From an uncultured Treponema sp. (GTDB lineage: Bacteria > Spirochaetota > Spirochaetia > Treponematales > Treponemataceae), in NCBI GenBank assembly GCA_949299755.1, contig CASGBA010000005.1:62001-126000 (forward strand): a stretch of DNA of 64,000 nucleotides, in the 5' to 3' direction. The position numbers and the translations under genes are program-made. The stretch's first letter is position 1; every line of letters begins with the position of its first letter. The notes below the pieces were generated by a model that searched no databases, was not told the origin of the DNA, and saw nothing but the letters and a program-made list of their open reading frames with translations. Positions 34,360-42,774 of the stretch are shown here, piece after piece.

Positions 34360-34458
34360 CGGCAAAGGCTGTGTTTTCCTTCAGGCAGCCGGAGCTCTTG
34401 TTGCGCGGGAAGGGCTGCAAATTTTCCAAAGGGGCTTTGTCCGTAAAGCTAAAAAGAG

Positions 34459-36309
34459 ATGGGTGTGAAAACAAATAGACTGTTGCGGTGTGCCCTTGCT
34501 GTAATGTGCGCGGGTTTTTTGCTGTGGGGATGCAGGGAAAATCGGAGAGAAACGAATGTGGAGGAGAGCCTGCCGACGGTTACGGTTCCCTTCCTGGAGA
34601 TTGACAAGACGGAACTGACCCTGGCGGCAGGTGAAACAGCCACTTTAACGGCTACCTTGAAAATGCCGGGTGACATTCAATACGGTGATTTGCACATATC
34701 GGCTGACGTCACCGCTGAACCTGACGACGTGGTGTATGTGTCGACTCTTACCTCAGATGGCACCGGGAATTTCAGGTGCACGCTGGCAACCCTAGGGAAC
34801 GGGACAGCCAAGGTGACCGTAAATGTCATCAGTGACGGGTTCGCCTTGGAGGCTTCCTGCACGGTCGAATCCCTGTTTTCCCTTGACAACATTTCCCTTA
34901 TCAGGGCGGTGGATCATTATGCTTGCGATTTTGATGATAAACCTCTGGCGGTGGGTTGGAAAAAAGAGGCTGACGGTACGGTGAGGCTGACGCCGGAGAA
35001 TCTGGAAGCAATCCGGAATGTGACGGAAATGCGTATATACACCGTTGAACTGAAAGACTGCGCCGGCATCGAATATTTCAGTGAGCTGTCGGAGCTGTTC
35101 ATTTGCAGTGGTAATCTGATGTCACTGGACGCATCAAAAAACACGAAACTGACATATCTGGAATGTGTGGGAAATTTTTTTCTGAAGAAACTGGATGTAT
35201 CGGGATGCAGGGATTTGAGGCTGCTGTATTGCGGATTAAATTCACTGACGGAACTGGATGTGTCCGGATGTCCCGCTCTGACAGAACTGGACTGTAACAG
35301 CGGTTCGTTGACGGAACTGAATGTGTCCGGATGTACCGCATTGACAAAACTGGACTGCCACAATAACAAGCTTATTGAACTGGATTTGTCGGGGAGTCCC
35401 GCACTGGCAGAACTGGACTGCAGGGACAATCATTTAGAGAAATTGAATGTGTCGGGATGCGCCGCATTGAAAACTCTTAAATGCAGGGAAAACCAGCTGG
35501 TTTCCCTCGATGTGTCAGAATGTGCCGAATTGAGGGTCTTGGACTGTTACGACAATCAGCTGGCAGAGCTGGATGTGGCCGGATGCACGTTGCTTACGGA
35601 ACTGTATTGCCGCAACAACCGGCTTACTGAACTGGATTTGTCGGGGTGTACGGCACTGACGGAGTTGTACTGCTATGGAAACCAGCTTGCAAGACTGGAT
35701 GTGTCAGGATTTTCCGTCCTGAGGTTGCTGCATTGTTATAAAAACCAGCTGGCGGAGCTGGATGTGTCCGGTTGCGTTGCACTTGCGGATCTGCACTGTA
35801 GCAACAACCGGCTGACGGTGCTGGACATATCGGAATGCCATGCATTGACAGAATTTAAGTGCAGCAACAATAAACTTGAGAAACTGGATGTATCGGCATG
35901 TGGGGAATTGGAGCTGCTGCATTGTTTTCAAAACCAGCTTTCGGCACTGGACGTGTCCGGTTGCCCTGCACTGGCGGAACTGAGCTGTTATTTCAATCAG
36001 CTGAGCTCACTGGATGTGGCGGACTGTATGGCACTGGTGATACTGTGGTGTCACGGCAATCAGTTAAGCTCACTGGATGTAAGAAGCAACACAGCACTGG
36101 GTTATCTGTCCTGTTACGACAATCAGCTGAAGGCGCTGGATGTGGACGCGAACACGGCACTGGAGAGGCTGCAATGCGGCAGGCAGACTTCCGGCGGGGA
36201 GGCGGCTCGGAAACTGAGGCTGACGCTGACGGCAGGGCAAAAAGAGATATGGGACAGTAAGTGGAGCGATGATGAAGATAACGCCGGGGTTTCTCTGGTG
36301 GTGAAATAA
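34459..36309 (+). CDS. cysteine-rich leucine-rich-repeat lipoprotein
   Basis: 616 aa. The signal peptide CALAVMCAGFLLWGC ends in a lipobox cysteine. Residues ~35-140 look like a Big/Ig-type domain (FLEIDKTELTLAAGETATLT). From about residue 220 to 577 there are 17 LRR units of 21 residues, consensus LTELDVSGCxALTELxCxNNQ, each with two conserved cysteines. A short C-terminal cap follows. LRR proteins of this kind are surface-exposed binding proteins in spirochaetes and Bacteroidetes. The signal peptide closely resembles that of the A2M lipoprotein downstream. The start codon is uncertain between ATG 34459 and GTG 34465. Confidence 0.85.
   Translation: MGVKTNRLLRCALAVMCAGFLLWGCRENRRETNVEESLPTVTVPFLEIDKTELTLAAGETATLTATLKMPGDIQYGDLHISADVTAEPDDVVYVSTLTSDGTGNFRCTLATLGNGTAKVTVNVISDGFALEASCTVESLFSLDNISLIRAVDHYACDFDDKPLAVGWKKEADGTVRLTPENLEAIRNVTEMRIYTVELKDCAGIEYFSELSELFICSGNLMSLDASKNTKLTYLECVGNFFLKKLDVSGCRDLRLLYCGLNSLTELDVSGCPALTELDCNSGSLTELNVSGCTALTKLDCHNNKLIELDLSGSPALAELDCRDNHLEKLNVSGCAALKTLKCRENQLVSLDVSECAELRVLDCYDNQLAELDVAGCTLLTELYCRNNRLTELDLSGCTALTELYCYGNQLARLDVSGFSVLRLLHCYKNQLAELDVSGCVALADLHCSNNRLTVLDISECHALTEFKCSNNKLEKLDVSACGELELLHCFQNQLSALDVSGCPALAELSCYFNQLSSLDVADCMALVILWCHGNQLSSLDVRSNTALGYLSCYDNQLKALDVDANTALERLQCGRQTSGGEAARKLRLTLTAGQKEIWDSKWSDDEDNAGVSLVVK
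35116..36189 (+). repeat. tandem 63-bp coding repeat (17 LRR units)
   Basis: Seventeen consecutive 63-base units (the first 66) encode LRR repeats. The phrase CTGGATGTGTCCGGATG recurs with scattered changes in most units. The units are diverged enough to be stable but similar enough for recombination to change copy number. Confidence 0.9.
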
Positions 36310-36413
36310 AGTTCCCGTTTTGGAATGAAGGGAAGTGTGGCAGGCTGTCATTTCAGCGGTGATGCGGACTGTCCCCGGCGCCGGTGGACAAGACATTGCC
36401 TCCCTTATCGAAA

Positions 36414-36767
36414 ATGACGCCTTTATCCAAGGAGGTTTGCAGTGACTCTTTTTTTGTCGTTCTTTTCCTTTTGCTGTGGTCTTTTTCCTCTGACAAAAAG
36501 GAGCGCCGCCACCGTAAGGAAATCGAGTCGCTGCGGGAACAGCAGGAGCAGCTGCTGTCCGAGTTGTACGAGTTGCGTGAGCGTAAGGAAGCCCCGGGCG
36601 GCGGCCCGGTGAAGAAATGCTGGGTCACCACCAAGTCAAAAAAGGTGAATCCGCCCGTCAAGAGGAAGAAAATCACCATCATTGACGAGGACGACGGGGA
36701 TGACGAGGACGATGAAGTGTTTTATGACCCGTATTGGGATGATGACGACTACGAGGATGATAAGTGA
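36414..36767 (+). CDS. small membrane protein with coiled coil and acidic tail
   Basis: About 117 aa in this frame. One helix (FFVVLFLLLWSF) is followed by a charged coiled coil (RKEIESLREQQEQLLSELYE), a basic linker and a strongly acidic tail (DEDDGDDEDDEVFYDPYWDD). The ATG at 36414 lacks a ribosome site. A perfect AAGGAGG followed 6 bases later by GTG (36442) lies just inside the gene but in another frame. One extra T in the T7 tract at 36449-36455 would put that GTG in frame as MTLFFVVLFLLLW. So the true start is probably 36442, with a one-base deletion or sequence error. No family is recognised. Confidence 0.5.
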   Translation: MTPLSKEVCSDSFFVVLFLLLWSFSSDKKERRHRKEIESLREQQEQLLSELYELRERKEAPGGGPVKKCWVTTKSKKVNPPVKRKKITIIDEDDGDDEDDEVFYDPYWDDDDYEDDK

Positions 36768-36881
36768 AAAGACAGGGAACCGCCGCCCTGGTTTGATGCC
36801 GGTGTTTCCCTGGGGCAGATAATCCCCCCTTTCCCCATGGAAAACCGGATGGACTCACCGCAAGATAATACCCGGTAACGC

Positions 36882-36907
36882 AACAGCCCCGAAATGGGGC
36901 TGTTTTT
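36882..36907 (+). terminator. intrinsic terminator
   Basis: AACAGCCCC-GAAAT-GGGGCTGTT, 9-bp perfect stem followed by TTT. It closes the LRR/small-protein unit. Confidence 0.85.
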
Positions 36908-36934
36908 GCCGGCGGGGTAGGGCATTTTTTACGA

Positions 36935-36963
36935 TTGCAGGAACCCTGGTTATATGATATCCT
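36935..36963 (+). promoter_or_regulatory. promoter of the A2M-PBP1C operon
   Basis: TTGCAG at 36935-36940, 17-base spacer, TATCCT at 36958-36963, 28 bases before the A2M ATG. The same TATCCT -10 with a 17-base spacer occurs upstream of the EFR1 gene at 56986. Confidence 0.45.
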
Positions 36964-36990
36964 GTTGCCATCCATAACGGAGAAGTGGTG

Positions 36991-39900
36991 ATGGACTGGT
37001 GTAAAATGAGAAGATTGATACGATGCTTTGTTGCTGTATTGTTGTGTGTCGGATTTTTGCTGTCGGGATGTAATAAAAACAACGGCACTTCAGGCGGTGT
37101 TGAAACTGATGACACGGAATTATATATAATCGATATGCAGCCTGCCGGGGAACTGCCGGCTGCGGTAAAATATCCCTCTGTGTATGTCCAGTTTTCCAAA
37201 CCGGTGGTTGCGGTTTCTGTGCTGGGGGAGCCTTCAGACACTTCCGAATACATGAGCATCACCCCGCCCTTGAAAGGGGTATACCGCTGGTACGGTACCA
37301 GCCTTTTGTGCTTTGAATCCTCCGACCCGGTGATTGCCCAGCGGGAATACACGGTGACTATTCCGGAATCGGTTAAATCGGTTGACGGAACCCGTGTATC
37401 CGGCCAGCTGGAATATCATTTCCATACTGAAGAGCTTTCCATGCTCAATATAATTCCAGGTTACGAGACAGTGCAAGCCGGCGGTTTTGTGGATACATAT
37501 AATATGCTGCCGGAAGAAGCCCGTTCCATCGGTGTCATGTTTTCCTATCCGGTGAAGCCGGAAACAATCAGCAAATCCATTGATGTCACGGCAGGGGCTG
37601 ATTACGGTGAGGAAGGCGGCGACGTGGCATTGGTCTTTTCCGCTTCCACTCCGGACAAAGAGCGGCCGGAACTGCTTCTCCTTACGTTGAAGGAAGCCCT
37701 GCCGGAGAACGCTAATATCACCGTCACCATGAAAAAAGGCGCCCGCTCCGAACCGGATGCGCTGCCGGTAAGCGAGGCTAAGTCTTTTTCTTTCCATACG
37801 CTGCAGGATTTCCATCCGGTGTCTGTTATACCGGGACGCACCACCAGTCAGTATTCAAACCCGGTGGAGTTTAGTTTTTCCCACCGGATTGATGAAAACA
37901 CTGATTTGACAAAACTCACAGTTATTACTGAACCGGAAATGCCGGTCTCCGCTGATAATCTGGCGGTATCCGGCAACAGGATTATTGTCCACGGCTTGCC
38001 GGTGGATTTTGAGCAGACGTATACCATATCGATGGAAGGCGAGATTACCGACACATACAACCGGATGAATACCATATCCGCAGGCCCTGAAACCGTCCGT
38101 GTTCCAAAGGCGGACAGTTACGCTGCCTTTAAGGATGCCGGCTTTAAAATACTGGAAAACCAGTTTGAACCAAAACTGGTTTTTGAACACCAGAATGCAT
38201 ATAACGGCTCTTTTTACCGGGTCAAAGCCCTCACCGGTTCCAAGGCTGGCTCGGGATCTGACTGGGTACGTTTTGGAAGAGATTCTTTTCCGGAAAACAC
38301 CCGGATTTTGCATTCGGTTGAACTGCGTCCCTATCTGACGGAAAACAACGGTAAATTAACCGGGGCAGTGAAATTCCACGCAGAAATTATATGCGATTCT
38401 CCCTGGCCTGACTATATTACATATACACATAGAAATCAACAGATAATTCAGGTGACAGACTTGGGAATGACGGTGCGGTACGGTTATAACCGTGCTGTAG
38501 TGCTGGTATCCAGCCTTTCCACCGGCAAGCCGGTGGAGGGGGCGGTTGTTTCCATGTATTCCAGGTCACGCATAGATTATGAAGATGTGGTTAACATATC
38601 GGACAAGCCTGTACAACAAAGCGTTACCGACAGCAACGGACTTGCAGTTCTTACCGCCATACCGTCAGGTATATTTTCAAATTTAATTTATTTCCAGGCG
38701 TACAAGGACGGGGACTCTGTTATTTTTTCTCCGTCCGGCAACAGATTATGGGGTATAGCCGCCCGGAGAGGTTCTGCGACTTCTGCCCTTCATTCTAAAG
38801 AAGTTACTTTCATGTTTACCGACCGGGGACTGTACAAACCCGGGGAAACACTGCGGGTGCGGGGAATCGACCGGGATTTGTGTAAGGGTAAATACAGCCC
38901 CTATTCCGGCTCCGGTAAACTGGTTATTCGGGAAGCAAAGTGGGACGGTGAAACCGTGATGAGCCGGCGGGAAAAGGTTTCTGAAACCGGCGGTTTTACA
39001 TCGACCTTCCAACTGCCCGCTGACATAAAACCCGGTTCCTATTATATAACCTATTCCCGTTCGGATTCTGAAGTAACCCGTATACCTTTTACCGTGTCGT
39101 ATTTTGAACGGCTGCGTTTTGAAAGTTCCGTTTCCATGCCGGATCTTACCTATATCAGCGGAGACATGGTGTCCGCCGGTATTTCCGCGTCCTATTTGGG
39201 TGGCGGCAGTCTGGCCGGCGTATCCTGGTCAGGCAGCTGGTACCGGGAGCCGGTAAGTTTCAGGCCGGAAGGTTCCGCCTACGATAACTTTATATTCGGC
39301 CCCCAGCGGGGGTATGACGGGCGCACCGCCCTGACAACCAGCTCCGGCGCTTTGGACGGAAACGGCAGCGCCTCCGCATCCCAGCTTTCCGGCGGGGAAA
39401 AAACAGCCGGCAGCCCCTATCTGTACCGCTTTGAATCCACAGTGACAGACGCCGGCGGGCAGGCGGTGAGCGCTTCCGGCAGCGCGGTGGTTCACCCCGC
39501 CCAATATTATATCGGTGTGTCCAAGCCGAAGGGTGTGGACGGCTTCCCCAAAAAGGGGCAGAAGCTGGATTTTGATTTTGCGCTGGTATCCCCGGACAGT
39601 GCCGCTCCCGGCAGAGACTGCTTCCCGGCAAACAAGGCGGGGCAGTCAATTACGGCGGAGCTTTTGCGGGAAGACTGGAAGAAGGTGCAGCAGGTGGGTT
39701 TGAACGGCAACCTGATTACCCGGTATGTGCGGGAAATGGTTTCCGAAGAGAAAAAGACGGTTCCCTTGTCGGAAACCGGCTCTTTCTCCATGACGCCGCC
39801 TAAAGCCGGAGCTTATATAGTCCGGCTCTCTGCTGAAGACAGCAAAAGCCGGCAGATAATTACGGAACGGAGTTTTTACGCATCCGGTTCCGACTGGTCC

Positions 39901-42774
39901 TATTATTACGGCGATTCTTCCGATGAAATCCCTCTGATAGCGGATAAAACCCTGTACGATGTGGGGGACACCGCCCGGATCATGCTGCAAAGTCCCCTGC
40001 CTGCCGGCACTTATTTGATGACGGTGGAACGGGAAACTATTTTCTCTGAAAAAGTGTTCCACCTGGATGAACCCACAACGGTGCTGGAAGTGCCTGTTGA
40101 TGAATCATACCTCCCGGTGGTATATGTGACTGTTTCCTCCTATTCGGTCAGGACAAAGGAACCGGATCACGATTTTTCCAGCCGGGATATGGATAAACCG
40201 AAAGGATACTTCGGCGCTGTCGCCCTTCATGTGGATACAGCTCCGAAGGAATTCGACATAACCGTCACCCAGGACAAGGCTTCCTACCGTCCCGGCGACA
40301 CGGCTACCTTTACACTGACCGCCACAAAAGACGGGAAACCCCTGCCGAGGGCGGAACTGACCCTGATGGCGGTGGACAGGGGTGTCATTGATTTGATTAA
40401 CTACCATGTTCCCGACCCCGTTGAGTTTTTCTATGATGAACGCATGTTCCCCAGCTGTGTTGACGGGGAGGATTCCCGCTCGCTGTTGATAGATCCTGTC
40501 ACTTATGAAGTGCGCAACCTTTACGGCGGGGACGAGGGCGGCGACAAACTGAATGAGCGGAGGAACTTTGACCCCACAGCCGTTTTTGAGCCGGTGCTGG
40601 TAACCGGCAGCGACGGTACCGTTACCTGGTCATTCAAATTACCGGATAATCTCACCGAATACCGGGTCACGGTTATCGGAATGAAGGATGACTTGTTCGC
40701 CCGCACAGAAGACAAGCTGACCGTGAACAATCCCCTCAGTGCCCGGGACGTGCTGCCCCGCCGGCTGCGGGAAGGGGATGTTTCCGATATCGGTGTGGTC
40801 ATTTCCAACCTGGACGAAAAAGACCATACGGCGACAATAACAATGGAAATAACCTCCGGCTCTGAAACCGCGGCGGTGGAAGCTGAAGAAGCGGGGGCAG
40901 CCGTAAAAGCGGGAAAGGCTTCCGTTTCCGGAACGGCGGTAAAAACCGTCACCGTTCCAGCCGGCAGAACTGTTCCGGCGTTGTTTGACATGAAGGCTGA
41001 AAACAACGGCATGGTGACCGTGTCTTTCACCGTCAAATCCGACGTGCTGAATGAGCGTATCATAAAACCGCTGGAAATAGAGAGGCCGCTGATTTACGAG
41101 ACGGTCACCACCATCGGCGAAGTTTCTTCCGGCAGCGTGGAAGAGAAAGGCAGGGCATCCGTAAAGGAGCACATTATCCTGCCTTCCGGCATTACCGCTG
41201 AAAATGACGCTTCCGTGTATGTGTCCCTTGATCCCACCAGGCTGGGAACCCTGACGGAAGCCGTTTCCTATGTGTTCCGGTATCCTTACGGATGCCTTGA
41301 GCAGCGGTGCTCCGCCATGATACCACTGTTGTATTTCAGTGATTACATCGATGTGTTCGGGCTTGAAAGTGAGGTCTCCAATCCCCGGCGGTTGATTGAG
41401 AAAGAAATAAAAGACTGGAGTAAAACCCAAAAATCCGCCGGCGGTTTCCCCTATTGGAAAAACAGTTCCCTCGCTTCAATGGCACCTTCATTACGGTTTG
41501 CCGAACTGATTGCGGGAGCTTTGGAAAAAGACATACACGTTGACCGCAATATTGATATTGATGCACTGATCGGATACATCCTTGATGCCCGTCAGGATGA
41601 GTATCTGTCAAAAAGCACCTATTTCCAGACTTACTCCCTGTATATCCTGCAAAAACTGGGATACCGGGTCACTTCTTCTTTGATACAGAAAGTATACGAT
41701 ATGGAAGGAGCCGGATTTTCGGAAAAGGCTTTGTGCGGTCTGATGTATCTTTCTGCCGGAGACAAAACCGGCGCCCAGACTGTGGCGGAGGAAATCCGTG
41801 CCCACTGCCGTCCCACAACCAGGGGCATTGATATTACCGATCCTGAATTTAATTCTTCCCCCTGGATGTATTTTAATGATGAATCGGAACAGAACGCCCT
41901 GCTGCTCCAGTTCTTCACTGCCTTGGATTACTCTGACAGCATAAACAGACGTTTGTTGCACAACCTGCTGGCATTGCAGCGGGCGGGGAACGGTTACTGG
42001 AAAAACACCGCGTCCACGGCACGGGTTCTGGAAGCTGTCGCTTATTACATAGAAGCGAATAATCTGGAAAACCTGGACTTCACGGGTATCGCGGAGTTGG
42101 ACGGTAAAGAAATCATGGAGGAATCTTTCAAAGGCGCCGCCGCAAAGCCGGAAGAAGTAATTCTGCCGGTGAACGAGCTGATTGCTTCCGGCATTCCTGC
42201 GGGGAAAGAGGTACCCTTTGAATTTTCCAAAAACGGCAGGGGCAGTATGTTCTATACCCTGTCCATGAAATATCCGCTGCCTTATGAACAGCAGTATGCC
42301 AGGGACGAAGGTTTGAGCGTCTTTGTGGATATTACTGATGTGGCAACCGGTAAAACAGTTACCGGAAACCATCTGGAATCCGGAAAGATTTACCGGGCAC
42401 GGGCAACCGTATCCACCACCAAAGACAGGACTTTTGTGGCACTGCGGGTGCCGATTCCATCCGGCGCAGAGGTACTGAACGCAGCCTTTGCCACCACGGC
42501 ACAGTTTGCAGGCACAGCCCTGGCGGAACAGGAAGAGGATGACGGACGCTCTCCCTACGAGCGGTTCAACTTCGGTCTGTCCTCCCAGGAAATCTACGAC
42601 AACGAAGTCCGGTATTTCTGGGACGCTTTCCGCAAAGGACGGCAGCAGGTGGAATTCATGTTCCGGACAGTGCGTAACGGGGAATTCAACGTGCCTTCCG
42701 CCACAGCGGAATGTATGTATGAACCGGAAATATTCGGCCGGTCAAAGGGCGGGGTTTTTGCTATCTCGGAATAA
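36991..42774 (+). CDS. bacterial alpha-2-macroglobulin lipoprotein (ECAM)
   Basis: 1927 aa periplasmic/surface protease trap. The lipobox is VGFLLSGC near residue 27. Several MG beta-sandwich domains follow, including MFTDRGLYKPGETLRVRG, the hallmark of the MG domain in this family. Another segment reads VTQDKASYRPGDTATFTLTA. The thioester motif YPYGCLEQ (Cys about residue 1435) is intact. A helical thioester domain and a receptor-binding-like domain complete it. The thioester traps attacking proteases covalently. It is followed directly by the PBP1C gene, the well-known pairing. ATG at 36991 has GGAG 8 bases upstream; GTGs at 36985 and 36988 are alternatives. Confidence 0.93.
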   Translation: MDWCKMRRLIRCFVAVLLCVGFLLSGCNKNNGTSGGVETDDTELYIIDMQPAGELPAAVKYPSVYVQFSKPVVAVSVLGEPSDTSEYMSITPPLKGVYRWYGTSLLCFESSDPVIAQREYTVTIPESVKSVDGTRVSGQLEYHFHTEELSMLNIIPGYETVQAGGFVDTYNMLPEEARSIGVMFSYPVKPETISKSIDVTAGADYGEEGGDVALVFSASTPDKERPELLLLTLKEALPENANITVTMKKGARSEPDALPVSEAKSFSFHTLQDFHPVSVIPGRTTSQYSNPVEFSFSHRIDENTDLTKLTVITEPEMPVSADNLAVSGNRIIVHGLPVDFEQTYTISMEGEITDTYNRMNTISAGPETVRVPKADSYAAFKDAGFKILENQFEPKLVFEHQNAYNGSFYRVKALTGSKAGSGSDWVRFGRDSFPENTRILHSVELRPYLTENNGKLTGAVKFHAEIICDSPWPDYITYTHRNQQIIQVTDLGMTVRYGYNRAVVLVSSLSTGKPVEGAVVSMYSRSRIDYEDVVNISDKPVQQSVTDSNGLAVLTAIPSGIFSNLIYFQAYKDGDSVIFSPSGNRLWGIAARRGSATSALHSKEVTFMFTDRGLYKPGETLRVRGIDRDLCKGKYSPYSGSGKLVIREAKWDGETVMSRREKVSETGGFTSTFQLPADIKPGSYYITYSRSDSEVTRIPFTVSYFERLRFESSVSMPDLTYISGDMVSAGISASYLGGGSLAGVSWSGSWYREPVSFRPEGSAYDNFIFGPQRGYDGRTALTTSSGALDGNGSASASQLSGGEKTAGSPYLYRFESTVTDAGGQAVSASGSAVVHPAQYYIGVSKPKGVDGFPKKGQKLDFDFALVSPDSAAPGRDCFPANKAGQSITAELLREDWKKVQQVGLNGNLITRYVREMVSEEKKTVPLSETGSFSMTPPKAGAYIVRLSAEDSKSRQIITERSFYASGSDWSYYYGDSSDEIPLIADKTLYDVGDTARIMLQSPLPAGTYLMTVERETIFSEKVFHLDEPTTVLEVPVDESYLPVVYVTVSSYSVRTKEPDHDFSSRDMDKPKGYFGAVALHVDTAPKEFDITVTQDKASYRPGDTATFTLTATKDGKPLPRAELTLMAVDRGVIDLINYHVPDPVEFFYDERMFPSCVDGEDSRSLLIDPVTYEVRNLYGGDEGGDKLNERRNFDPTAVFEPVLVTGSDGTVTWSFKLPDNLTEYRVTVIGMKDDLFARTEDKLTVNNPLSARDVLPRRLREGDVSDIGVVISNLDEKDHTATITMEITSGSETAAVEAEEAGAAVKAGKASVSGTAVKTVTVPAGRTVPALFDMKAENNGMVTVSFTVKSDVLNERIIKPLEIERPLIYETVTTIGEVSSGSVEEKGRASVKEHIILPSGITAENDASVYVSLDPTRLGTLTEAVSYVFRYPYGCLEQRCSAMIPLLYFSDYIDVFGLESEVSNPRRLIEKEIKDWSKTQKSAGGFPYWKNSSLASMAPSLRFAELIAGALEKDIHVDRNIDIDALIGYILDARQDEYLSKSTYFQTYSLYILQKLGYRVTSSLIQKVYDMEGAGFSEKALCGLMYLSAGDKTGAQTVAEEIRAHCRPTTRGIDITDPEFNSSPWMYFNDESEQNALLLQFFTALDYSDSINRRLLHNLLALQRAGNGYWKNTASTARVLEAVAYYIEANNLENLDFTGIAELDGKEIMEESFKGAAAKPEEVILPVNELIASGIPAGKEVPFEFSKNGRGSMFYTLSMKYPLPYEQQYARDEGLSVFVDITDVATGKTVTGNHLESGKIYRARATVSTTKDRTFVALRVPIPSGAEVLNAAFATTAQFAGTALAEQEEDDGRSPYERFNFGLSSQEIYDNEVRYFWDAFRKGRQQVEFMFRTVRNGEFNVPSATAECMYEPEIFGRSKGGVFAISE

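Noticed and set aside
34219-34446. 75-aa plus-strand frame over tRNA-Tyr
   Set aside because: It runs through the tRNA and its terminator and has no protein features.
35116-36189. Regular 63-base tandem repeat as a possible CRISPR or satellite array
   Set aside because: It is in frame, encodes LRR units, has no spacers and varies mainly at third positions.
41608-42372. 254-aa minus-strand frame opposite the A2M gene
   Set aside because: Antisense shadow of a clear family protein, with no motifs and no ribosome site.
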